From NCBI GenBank assembly GCA_937885175.1, contig CAKZZO010000142.1:1-9057 (forward strand): 9,057 nt of DNA, read 5' to 3'. The position numbers and the translations under genes were made by a program. The notes beneath the pieces were generated by a model. That model was not told the DNA's origin, searched no databases, and saw nothing but the letters and a program-made list of their open reading frames with translations. Position 1 is the stretch's first letter. Each line of letters opens with the position of its first letter. This document shows positions 1 to 6,105 of the stretch, one piece after another. The stretch is from an uncultured Treponema sp. (GTDB taxonomy: Bacteria > Spirochaetota > Spirochaetia > Treponematales > Treponemataceae).

Positions 1-1914
1 TAACAGAAGGTTGGAAACCTTTTTTAGTGGGGAATTATATTTTACTGCTTGCCTTGAATTTCCGTCAAAATAGTTGTTGTAGACATGCACTGTCATAGTA
101 CGAATACGCGGATGGCGAGAGTCAGAGTGGTCAAACCAGTTGTGGTGGTAGGTAATCCAGTTTTCACCAGACTCAGACTTCATACCACAGAGAGACATTT
201 TTCCAGAATCCCAGAAATGGTTGTAAGAAATCGTTACATGGTTGGAGTCGTCCTTCAAGTCCATTGAGCCGTCGCCCTTGGCCTGGTCTGCATCACTACC
301 TGCGTCACCGTAGAAAAAGTCACAGTTGTGAACCCAAACGTAACTATCAGCTTTAAGAGAAACACCGTCGCCATCTTTTCCACCACCCCATTTGATAAGA
401 CCAAGGTTTGAGATTTCAACTGCCTCACTCTGGAATGCGGCCACACCAGCACCAATCAAACTCGCATCATGTCCAACACCTTCAATCGTCACATTAGAAG
501 CACCTTTCACACCAAGGGCATAGGCAGAACTCATGTCGGAGCATGAAAGATCCTTGCTCTCTGCCTTCACTGCACCAACAATGCGAATATCAATAGGTGT
601 CGTGCCCGTATTCTTGGTCTTTATCGCCTGCGTGATGTCCTGAATTCCTGTATATGACTTTCCGCCGATTGTGGCAGTTAAAGTCTTCTTGTTTCCCTGT
701 GTGAGGTAGATGACTATTGCGTTGTCCTTGAGGGTACCGTCAGCCTTGTATGCGCCAGGTGTCGTTGTTGCTTCTGGAGCGAATGCAAATCCGCTTCTAT
801 CGTGGTCTACAACAGTCATTGTTGCCGTTGAATATGCACTTGTAGTATCGCCGCTCACCGCAGCAACTTTCATCGTGTGACTGCCTTTCGCAAGACCAAG
901 CGCATCAGCACGGACAACCTTTGAGAGGGTCTTTTTTGTCCATGTCACTTGCAGGTTTTCGTCTTCGCTCTGTTCATAGTATGTGTATGTGTCATAGTAA
1001 CGGATAAGGGGCTCGTCAAGTTCCTTGTCATCAATCAGCACTTTATAAGTGGCATCTTCCACCTGTTTAAAGATGACATAGGCAGAATTTAACCAGCCAG
1101 AAGACTCAACAATTTCCACCGTAGCGTTTGAAACATCTGCGGCAGCGGGTGCTTCCTGTGTACCTGTGGCATCTTGACCACCTGGCGTAACAGTGTTGTC
1201 GTCCTGTGTCTGCGAAGGTGTTTCACTATATGGCGTAATTTGCTTTGCCGTGAATTCACCTGTTTTGTCAACAGTAACAGCCACCGTCGCCGTATGATTT
1301 GCAGAATCCCTTACCGTAATGACTGCATTTCCTTCGCCAACAGAGGTGATATTAACCCTATCATCAGAAAGCTCTGCCTTTGCAACCTTCTCATTGTTTG
1401 ATACTACCGATGCGGGTGCAAGGTTAAGCTGAGTAGCCGTAGCAGAAACTTCCTGCGGAGTAAATGTACTGATAACTTCACCTTTTTCATCCTTTGTTAC
1501 TTTTGTACCATCCTCTTTTGTTTCAGTCGTGGTAGTGGACTTGTTTCCTTCGCTATCTGTTATTGTCGTTGTCGTCGTGGTAGTTCCGTTTTCGTTCGTT
1601 GTTGTTACCGCAGTAGAAGTACTTGTCTCGTTACCCGAAGCATCTTTCACAACCGTCGTTACCGTGTTTCCGTCGGCACTTGTCGTAACAACTGTTGTCG
1701 TTCCACCAGTTTTCGTTGTTGTTGCCGTAGTAGAACCGTCAGCATTTGTTACGGTCACGGTTGTTGAGCCGTCTGCATTTGTTACTGTTGTTGACTGCTC
1801 TTGCGGCGGAGTATCATCAACTTCAGCATCGCTTGAGCAGCCAATACCCCCCCCCATCACAAAAAACACTGTGAACAAAATGCACAGCATTGTTTTTAGC
1901 ATGTTTTTTTTCAT
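1..1914 (-). CDS. Pectate lyase (PL1 family) lipoprotein, C-terminus beyond left edge
   Basis: Secreted, probably surface-anchored enzyme that would cleave de-esterified pectin by beta-elimination. The frame is open for 638 codons from ATG at 1914 to base 1. A GGGGG ribosome site lies five bases upstream. Visible order: signal peptide (residues 1-25) with Cys26 in a relaxed GIGC lipobox; Thr-rich repeats (about 41-150); Ig-like stretch (about 151-215, ending in VGEGNAVITV and TATVAVTV); linker; fibronectin-like domain (about 261-370); then the beta-helix. PL1 marks are DRSGFAF (372-378), acidic calcium-type motifs DGDGVSL (514-520) and DGSMDLKDDSN (548-558), and RHPRIR (600-605) carrying the catalytic-type Arg, followed by VYNNYFDG (611-618). 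After residue 618 the residues no longer look like the family. Nine G in a row encode residues just before the lipobox. Gene family is confident; substrate specificity and completeness are not. Confidence 0.88.
   Translation of the reverse strand, partial: MKKNMLKTMLCILFTVFFVMGGGIGCSSDAEVDDTPPQEQSTTVTNADGSTTVTVTNADGSTTATTTKTGGTTTVVTTSADGNTVTTVVKDASGNETSTSTAVTTTNENGTTTTTTTITDSEGNKSTTTTETKEDGTKVTKDEKGEVISTFTPQEVSATATQLNLAPASVVSNNEKVAKAELSDDRVNITSVGEGNAVITVRDSANHTATVAVTVDKTGEFTAKQITPYSETPSQTQDDNTVTPGGQDATGTQEAPAAADVSNATVEIVESSGWLNSAYVIFKQVEDATYKVLIDDKELDEPLIRYYDTYTYYEQSEDENLQVTWTKKTLSKVVRADALGLAKGSHTMKVAAVSGDTTSAYSTATMTVVDHDRSGFAFAPEATTTPGAYKADGTLKDNAIVIYLTQGNKKTLTATIGGKSYTGIQDITQAIKTKNTGTTPIDIRIVGAVKAESKDLSCSDMSSAYALGVKGASNVTIEGVGHDASLIGAGVAAFQSEAVEISNLGLIKWGGGKDGDGVSLKADSYVWVHNCDFFYGDAGSDADQAKGDGSMDLKDDSNHVTISYNHFWDSGKMSLCGMKSESGENWITYHHNWFDHSDSRHPRIRTMTVHVYNNYFDGNSRQAVKYNSPLKKVSNLLL
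7..25 (+). terminator. Short terminator-like hairpin at left edge
   Basis: AAGGTT (7-12) pairs perfectly with AACCTT (16-21) around a GGA loop, and the T run reaches base 25. On the plus strand this has the shape of a small intrinsic terminator. It follows a TAA at 1-3 that could be the stop of a plus-strand gene outside the window. It overlaps the end of the open pectate lyase frame, which makes one of the two readings doubtful. The stem is short and AT-rich, so confidence is low. Confidence 0.3.
1465..1794 (-). repeat. Thr-rich degenerate repeat region in the pectate lyase
   Basis: This stretch encodes about residues 41-150. It is made of imperfect units of roughly 10-14 residues with the pattern (T/V)-rich strand, then a D/N-G turn, then another T-rich strand, for example TTVTNADGS followed by TVTVTNADGS. 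The units drift towards Lys/Glu-rich at the end (ETKEDGTKVTKDEKGEV). It most likely forms an extended, possibly beta-rich stalk between lipid anchor and enzyme. The antisense strand stays open here only because Thr codons read as Val. Confidence 0.75.
1847..1855 (-). repeat. Homopolymeric G9 tract inside the pectate lyase signal peptide
   Basis: Nine C on the plus strand read as nine G in the gene, spanning codons 20-23 (M-G-G-G). As written the gene is in frame. Losing one G would lead to a TAA near codon 43, and gaining one would lead to a TGA near codon 31. This is the position and type of tract that produces slipped-strand phase variation in other bacteria, including treponemal poly-G tracts. 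That it varies here is an inference. Confidence 0.7.
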
Positions 1915-2094
1915 CAGTTCCCCCTTTTTGAAACTAAAAGAAAATAAATTTTCGTTATTGCATCAAGTATCAGCCTTTTGAAAAAAAATGTTCATTGTAA
2001 TTTTTGCATTTTTCCGTCATTATTGAAATAAACTGATTTGTAGAAATATGGTTCGGTTTTGTGCAAAAAGGACAGTCCGGCATTTTGGGAAATT
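1915..2094. other. AT-rich leader region upstream of the pectate lyase
   Basis: No gene is seen here. Read on the minus strand it is the pectate lyase 5' region. The best -10-like hexamer is TACAAT (1999-1994), with a poor -35 (ATGACG, 15 bases away), so the promoter is uncertain. An A8/T8 run lies at 1981-1988. Short open frames on both strands show no protein-like sequence. Confidence 0.4.
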
Positions 2095-2157
2095 CTAGCG
2101 AACTTCCATGAGTTTTTCGACAGGACAGTTTACGGCTTTTGCAAGCGTAAGTACCAT
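2095..2157 (-). pseudogene. Possible remnant of an XRE-type regulator (last helix only)
   Basis: A 20-residue minus-strand frame reads MVLTLAKAVNCPVEKLMEVR and then stops (TAG at 2097-2095). The pattern LAKAVN-x-P-VEKLM is what the final helix of Cro/C1-type (XRE) helix-turn-helix proteins normally looks like. Nothing resembling the rest of such a domain precedes it; the groEL terminator lies directly upstream. It could be the leftover tail of a deleted regulator or antitoxin, or chance. No start signal with a ribosome site is seen. Confidence 0.33.
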
Positions 2158-2163
2158 TTGGAA

Positions 2164-2195
2164 GAAAAAAATGCTCCCCGTTACCGAGGAGCATT
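2164..2195 (-). terminator. Intrinsic terminator of groEL
   Basis: On the minus strand AATGCTCC pairs with GGAGCATT, continued by a T-G wobble and a CG pair step, closing on a GUAA (GNRA-type) tetraloop. Seven T follow at once. It lies about 38 bases past the groEL stop codon. The stem, loop and U tract are all close to ideal. Confidence 0.92.
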
Positions 2196-2232
2196 CCTAC
2201 ATCAAGTAGTCATCATCTGCGTGAATTCCGCC

Positions 2233-3864
2233 TTAGTAGTCCATTCCCATGCCGGGGTTTGGTGCGGCGGCAGGTGCAGGAGGCTCAGGAATGTCGGTAA
2301 TGGCACATTCGGTGGTCAGCAGCATTCCTGCAACAGAGGCGGCGTTCTGCAATGCGCTGCGGGTTACCTTTGCCGGGTCGATAATGCCAGCGTCCATCAT
2401 GTTCACCCATTCGTCCTTTGCAGCATTATAGCCTACGCCCTTCTTTTCGTTCTTGGCGCGCTCGGCAATAACCGCACCGTCTACGCCTGCGTTGTCCGCA
2501 ATCTGGCGGATTGGTTCTTCCAGTGCACGGCGCACAATCTTAAAGCCGACTTTTGCGTCATCGCTCAGGTCTTTTGCAGCGTCATCGGTCAGTGCCTTTG
2601 CAGCGTCAATCAGTGCAAGTCCGCCGCCAGAAACAATGCCTTCTTCCAGAGCGGCGCGGGTAGCAGCCAGGGTGTCCTCAACACGGAACTTCTTTTCCTT
2701 CATTTCTGTTTCGGTGATTGCGCCGATGTTGATTACGGCTACTCCACCAGACAGTTTTGCAAGGCGTTCCTTGAGTTTTTCCTTGTCGTAGTCAGAGGTA
2801 GCTTTTTCTACCTGAGCCTTGATTTCTGCAACGCGGTCGCTGATAGCCTTCTTTGTGCCGGCTCCGTCAACCAGTGTGGTGTTGTCCTTGTCAATCTTTA
2901 CGCTCTTTACGCGGCCAAGCTGGTCAAGTTCAGCAGTCTCAAGCTTCAAGCCCAGTTCCTCGGTAATAACGGTGCCGCCGGTAAGGATTGCAATATCCTG
3001 CAGCATTTCCTTTCTGCGGTCGCCAAATCCCGGAGCCTTTACGGCAACGCACTTTAGAGTGCCGCGGATTGAGTTCAGAACCAGTGTAGCCAGAGCCTCG
3101 CCGTCCATGTCCTCACAGATAATCACCAGCGGCTTTCCTGTCTGGGCAACTTTTTCCAGAAGTGGCAGCAGGTCTTTCATCGTGCTGATTTTCTTGTCGT
3201 GAATCAAAACATAAGCGTCTGAGTAGTTTACCTCCATGCGCTCGCGGTCGGTGACGAAATAAGAAGAAATGTATCCGCGGTCAAACTGCATGCCTTCCAC
3301 AATGTTCACCGTGGTGTCCATGTTCTTTGATTCTTCAACCGTGATTACGCCGTCTTTGCCAACCTTTTCGATTGCGTCAGCCAGAATCTTGCCGATTTCC
3401 GGGTCATTGTTTGCAGAAATGGTAGCGACATGGGTAATATCATCGCTTCCCTTTACGGCACGACTGTTCTTCTTGATTGCCTCAACAGCAACAGAAACCG
3501 CCTTGTCAATACCACGCTTGATTTCAATGGGGGTCATGCCCGCAGAAACGGATTTAAGTCCTTCCCGCACGATTGCGTATGCAAGAACCGTAGCGGTCGT
3601 CGTTCCGTCACCAGCAACATCGTTTGTCTTTGAGGCAACTTCGCGAACCAGCTGTGCACCCATGTTTTCAAAGGGGTCTTTAAGTTCAACTTCCTTTGCC
3701 ACTGAAACACCATCTTTGGTGATTGTGGGTGCGCCAAACTTTTTGTCCAGCATAACCAGACGACCGCAGGGACCAAGGGTCACTTTTACTGCCTGTGCAA
3801 TCTGTTCTACGCCGCTCAGCATCTTCTTGCGGGCGTCTTCATTAAAAATCAACTGTTTAGCCAT
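2233..3864 (-). CDS. groEL: Chaperonin GroEL (60 kDa, Hsp60)
   Basis: Cytoplasmic ATP-driven folding chamber subunit that forms double seven-membered rings and works with GroES. The length of 543 residues is normal for the family. Visible marks: VTLGP (28-32) and TITKDGVSVAKE (48-58, with Asp51) in the nucleotide pocket, GDGTTT (85-90), EGMQFDRGYISSYF (190-203) in the apical domain, RVEDTLAATRAA (394-405) with the hydrolysis Asp397, GGG (413-415) and IIDPAKVTRSAL (494-505) with Asp496. The tail is short, ending GMGMDY instead of long GGM repeats. Residues 33 and 36 are Cys and Leu (LGPCGRLVML) where most GroELs have Lys and Asn. The start has an AAGGAG site at 3881-3876. The gene stands alone with its own promoter and terminator, and no groES lies next to it. 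Confidence 0.98.
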   Translation of the reverse strand: MAKQLIFNEDARKKMLSGVEQIAQAVKVTLGPCGRLVMLDKKFGAPTITKDGVSVAKEVELKDPFENMGAQLVREVASKTNDVAGDGTTTATVLAYAIVREGLKSVSAGMTPIEIKRGIDKAVSVAVEAIKKNSRAVKGSDDITHVATISANNDPEIGKILADAIEKVGKDGVITVEESKNMDTTVNIVEGMQFDRGYISSYFVTDRERMEVNYSDAYVLIHDKKISTMKDLLPLLEKVAQTGKPLVIICEDMDGEALATLVLNSIRGTLKCVAVKAPGFGDRRKEMLQDIAILTGGTVITEELGLKLETAELDQLGRVKSVKIDKDNTTLVDGAGTKKAISDRVAEIKAQVEKATSDYDKEKLKERLAKLSGGVAVINIGAITETEMKEKKFRVEDTLAATRAALEEGIVSGGGLALIDAAKALTDDAAKDLSDDAKVGFKIVRRALEEPIRQIADNAGVDGAVIAERAKNEKKGVGYNAAKDEWVNMMDAGIIDPAKVTRSALQNAASVAGMLLTTECAITDIPEPPAPAAAPNPGMGMDY

Positions 3865-3891
3865 TTCTTTTGAAACTCCTTATATTCTTCG

Positions 3892-3908
3892 GCGCAAATT
3901 TCTTGCGC
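3892..3908 (-). promoter_or_regulatory. Inverted repeat in the groEL leader (not CIRCE)
   Basis: GCGCAA (3892-3897) and TTGCGC (3903-3908) form a perfect six-base inverted repeat around five bases. It lies between the predicted -10 box and the AAGGAG ribosome site, so it would be in the 5' end of the groEL message. It does not match the CIRCE operator (TTAGCACTC-N9-GAGTGCTAA) bound by HrcA. It may be an operator for another repressor or a leader hairpin; the role is not shown by sequence. Confidence 0.5.
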
Positions 3909-3924
3909 GATATTTCCTATGCAT

Positions 3925-3953
3925 AAAATACTGATTTTCTGCCAAATCGGCAA
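3925..3953 (-). promoter_or_regulatory. Probable sigma-70-type promoter of groEL
   Basis: On the minus strand TTGCCG (3953-3948) and TATTTT (3930-3925) are separated by exactly 17 bases, each matching four of six consensus positions. The start point would be near 3918, giving a leader of about 55 bases. It is the best-placed candidate upstream of groEL. Confidence 0.55.
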
Positions 3954-3991
3954 GAAAAATCGAAAAAAAAATTATTTCCCTTCGGCAAAAC

Positions 3992-4302
3992 TATTATCTT
4001 GACCGGCTGCTTTTTGTTGAGCAAGTCCAGCAGCTGAACGATGCCGGCATAGACATGGAAGCTTTGCTCGGACTGCCTTTTTGTCATGATGAAGACGGAA
4101 ACACATATGCCGCATGGTATGGTGCGCTGGAAGTTCTCCCCTTCATGTCCTCTGACAGCAATGACACAGGAAGGCTACGGATGAAAAAATCGAAATTGTC
4201 CTGACGCGGCAGGAAGAAGATTCCATGGACAAAGACTTACTCTTTACAGAAAACATTCTGGTTCAGGACACCTATGCAGCTGCCGTAGCGTTTGCCCTGT
4301 AA
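3992..4302 (+). pseudogene. Frameshifted remnant of an unknown gene
   Basis: Two overlapping plus-strand frames together read like one protein. The first is open from before 3992 to the TGA at 4202-4204 and includes LDRLLFVEQVQQLNDAGID, LLGLPFCHDEDGNTYAAWYG and ALEVLPFMSS. The second is open from 4165 to the TAA at 4300-4302 and includes ATDEKIEIVLTRQEEDSMDK, DLLFTENILVQD and TYAAAVAFAL. The join falls near 4165-4175 and implies one lost or gained base. Codon use and residue mix are protein-like and match neighbours. No credible start is present: the first Met is at 4055 without a ribosome site, and the 5' side runs into the groEL promoter. It therefore looks 5'-truncated as well as frameshifted. 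The family is not recognised. A sequencing error or programmed frameshift at AAAAAA (4184-4189) are alternatives. Confidence 0.6.
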
Positions 4303-4343
4303 AGCTTATAGCATAATTCTGCTGTCCGTGCTACAGTACGATT

Positions 4344-4802
4344 ATGGAAAACAAGGAAACTATTATTGTATATACTGACGGCGGATGCAGCGGAAATCCG
4401 GGACCGGGTGGCTGGGGCTGCGTAGTGATTGCCGACGGAGAAGCCCGTGAACTTTCTGGCGGAGAGGCACATACAACCAACAACAAGATGGAACTGACCG
4501 CCGCAATCATGGCGCTGACGACAATCCACAATACGGAACGCTTTAGGGGGCGTTCGGTTACGCTTTTCAGTGACAGCCAGTATGTAAAAAACGGCATTAC
4601 TTCCTGGATTCACGGCTGGAAGAAAAACGGCTGGCGGACGGCGGCAAAAAAACCGGTGCTGAATCAGGAATTATGGCAGCGGCTGGATGCCCTTAACGCT
4701 GAACTGAAGGTAGACTGGAAATGGGTAAAAGGCCATGCGGGCGTGGAATTCAACGAACGCTGCGATCAACTCTGTCAGATAGAGATGGCAAAGTTAAGAT
4801 AG
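4344..4802 (+). CDS. rnhA: Ribonuclease HI
   Basis: Cytoplasmic endonuclease that cuts the RNA strand of RNA/DNA hybrids, removing primers and R-loops. At 152 residues it is the size of classical bacterial RNase HI. The catalytic set is complete: Asp12 in YTDGGCSGNPGPGGWG, Glu50 in NNKMELTAAI, Asp77 in FSDSQYV, Asp141 in NERCDQL, plus His131 in KGHAG. The basic loop with the Trp-rich pattern (SWIHGWKKNGWRTA, residues 87-100) that grips the hybrid is present, as in E. coli-type enzymes. The ATG at 4344 fits the family N-terminus, but no Shine-Dalgarno sequence precedes it. It begins 41 bases after the broken gene upstream and is followed at once by a structured intergenic element. Confidence 0.97.
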   Translation: MENKETIIVYTDGGCSGNPGPGGWGCVVIADGEARELSGGEAHTTNNKMELTAAIMALTTIHNTERFRGRSVTLFSDSQYVKNGITSWIHGWKKNGWRTAAKKPVLNQELWQRLDALNAELKVDWKWVKGHAGVEFNERCDQLCQIEMAKLR

Positions 4803-4930
4803 CGGGGCTTGGGGCACAGCCCCAGGAGAAGGGGTAGCGGACAAGCAACAAAGCGGAGAGAACCGGCACTGCCTGCAGGGGCGATTCGTGGAGCGACTTG
4901 CGTGGGAGCGAGGGGAAGACTTTCCCCTTT
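4803..4930. repeat. GC-rich structured intergenic element, probably a dispersed repeat
   Basis: This 128-base block between rnhA and the lipoprotein gene is much richer in G than its surroundings. It opens with a strong hairpin: CTTGGGGC (4808-4815) and GCCCCAGG (4819-4826) around ACA, which competes with a second pairing GGGGCT/AGCCCC (4804-4809/4818-4823). It contains several AGCGGA/GAGCGA-like motifs and closes with AGGGGAA/TTCCCCT before an AT-rich promoter-like stretch. It resembles intergenic elements recalled from treponeme and gut-bacterial genomes that begin with a GGGGC hairpin and end in a GGGGAA/TTCCCC hairpin. Only one copy is in this window, so repetition is not shown here. Confidence 0.5.
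4911..4930 (+). terminator. Hairpin with short T run closing the intergenic element
   Basis: AGGGGAA (4911-4917) pairs perfectly with TTCCCCT (4922-4928) around GACT, followed by TT then ATAAAAATT. It could end rnhA transcripts. The T run is short, so termination may be weak, and it may instead be just the end of the repeat-like element. Confidence 0.45.
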
Positions 4931-4962
4931 ATAAAAATTAAAATTTGGTTTATTATATAGAT

Positions 4963-6105
4963 ATGAAGAAATTGCTTTTGCTGGCGTGTGTGGGGATTGC
5001 GCTGGCCGGGTGCAAGAAAAAAGCTGAGCCAGAGCCAATTGTTGAACTTGCACCGGTAAGCAGCGACCACAAATGGTACTATTTTACAAATGACAATATC
5101 GTGCAGATTCAACTGCCACAAGTTTCCAAACTGCAGTCGCTCAAACCCTGGACGGAAAATCTGCGGGTTTCTGACGCGAATACAAACACACTGGGGAAGG
5201 GCTTTATGCTGGTAAATCGGCTGGGAGTCCTGCTGCTTGAGGAAAAAGAAGCGCCTGTGCTGCTCCATGACGTGCAATTGTTCGGCTCCAGCACGGCAGA
5301 TGATTTGGTTTTTGCAAAGGACATTCCCTATTTTACCCTCTACCGAAGCACATTCTTTAACAAGACCATTACAAACGTACCCAATACTGATACAAACAGA
5401 GCCTATCTGGTACGGGTGTCTCAGGAAAACCGTATGCTCTACCCTGCCCTTACCTATGGTGACATGGGAGTTCCAGCAAATGCAGAAATCGTCAGTTCCA
5501 TTTTTGACGGAGAAAGCTGGCTGGCTGCGGTAAAAACAACTGATGAAGAACGCACCCGCTTTGAATACAAGCAGTGGAAGCCGCTTATGGATTTGGATGC
5601 CATGCAGCCCACCACAAAAGAAGGAAAAATCACGGTGCGCTACACGAGCGAAGAAACATTTTACTCTGCCCACGCACCCGAAGCATTTGCACAGGCACCG
5701 TCTCGGCTCAAAAGCCTGCTGGCGGCGATTCCTGATGACTTTGCCTTTTCCATTTCATGCTATACGGCTGGCGGTGCTTCACCCCGCATGTATACCCACG
5801 GCGAGGACGGCACAAACGCAACGGCCCTGATTGCTGACGGATGGATTTGTGCTGTCTTTTCTGACGGCACAACATACTTTAACGGTGCCCTCAAAGGCAG
5901 AGAAATTCTTGTAGGCGGCAACAATATGGCTTTTCGTCTGCCAAAACTGCCCAAAGACTACTACTACACCCATTTCTGTATCAGCGGCGACTATTTTGCC
6001 GTGGGCTGGGAAGAAAGCAGTTTTTACAAGACAGGACGAAGCGGCATTCTGGTGGTGGATTTAGGCAAGGTGCTCTACAACAAAGAATACTATGCTGCGG
6101 ATTAA
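4963..6105 (+). CDS. Lipoprotein of unknown function
   Basis: The 380-residue product starts with a lipoprotein signal, MKKLLLLACVGIALAGC, with lipobox L-A-G-Cys17 and a charged KKKAEPEPIVE stretch after the Cys. It should be exported and lipid-anchored. I do not recognise the family. The body is rich in aromatic and short hydrophobic beta-strand stretches broken by G/D/N turns, for example GFMLVNRLGVLLL (80-92), YLVRVSQENRMLYP (138-151), ESWLAAVKT (184-192) and ISGDYFAVGWEES (350-362). This suggests an all-beta, possibly propeller-like fold (inference). The ATG at 4963 is preferred to an in-frame TTG at 4945, because it puts the Lys pair at the N-terminus. No ribosome site is evident; the AT-rich TATTATATAG just upstream looks more like a -10 box. 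The next gene starts inside its last codons. Confidence 0.88.
   Translation: MKKLLLLACVGIALAGCKKKAEPEPIVELAPVSSDHKWYYFTNDNIVQIQLPQVSKLQSLKPWTENLRVSDANTNTLGKGFMLVNRLGVLLLEEKEAPVLLHDVQLFGSSTADDLVFAKDIPYFTLYRSTFFNKTITNVPNTDTNRAYLVRVSQENRMLYPALTYGDMGVPANAEIVSSIFDGESWLAAVKTTDEERTRFEYKQWKPLMDLDAMQPTTKEGKITVRYTSEETFYSAHAPEAFAQAPSRLKSLLAAIPDDFAFSISCYTAGGASPRMYTHGEDGTNATALIADGWICAVFSDGTTYFNGALKGREILVGGNNMAFRLPKLPKDYYYTHFCISGDYFAVGWEESSFYKTGRSGILVVDLGKVLYNKEYYAAD

Noticed and set aside
1529..1981. Plus-strand frame rich in Val opposite the lyase
   Set aside because: The Val runs are the reverse complement of Thr codons in the Thr-rich stalk, and it extends over the lyase start without signals.
2059..3057. 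Long plus-strand frame of 332 codons opposite groEL
   Set aside because: It is antisense to a certain groEL gene, is rich in Cys and Ser with no domain pattern, and has no ribosome site. Other plus-strand frames across 2249-3934 are the same kind of shadow.
3865..3991. CIRCE/HrcA operator in front of groEL
   Set aside because: No TTAGCACTC half-site is present on either strand; only the unrelated GCGCAA/TTGCGC repeat is found.
4804..4826. Intrinsic terminator directly after rnhA
   Set aside because: The hairpin is strong, but it is followed by AGAAGGGG and not a T run, so it cannot be a classical intrinsic terminator in the rnhA direction.
4750..5673. Minus-strand frame of 307 codons opposite the lipoprotein gene
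   Set aside because: The plus-strand product has a lipoprotein signal and coherent strand pattern, while this frame has an implausible Cys/His/Phe-rich mix.
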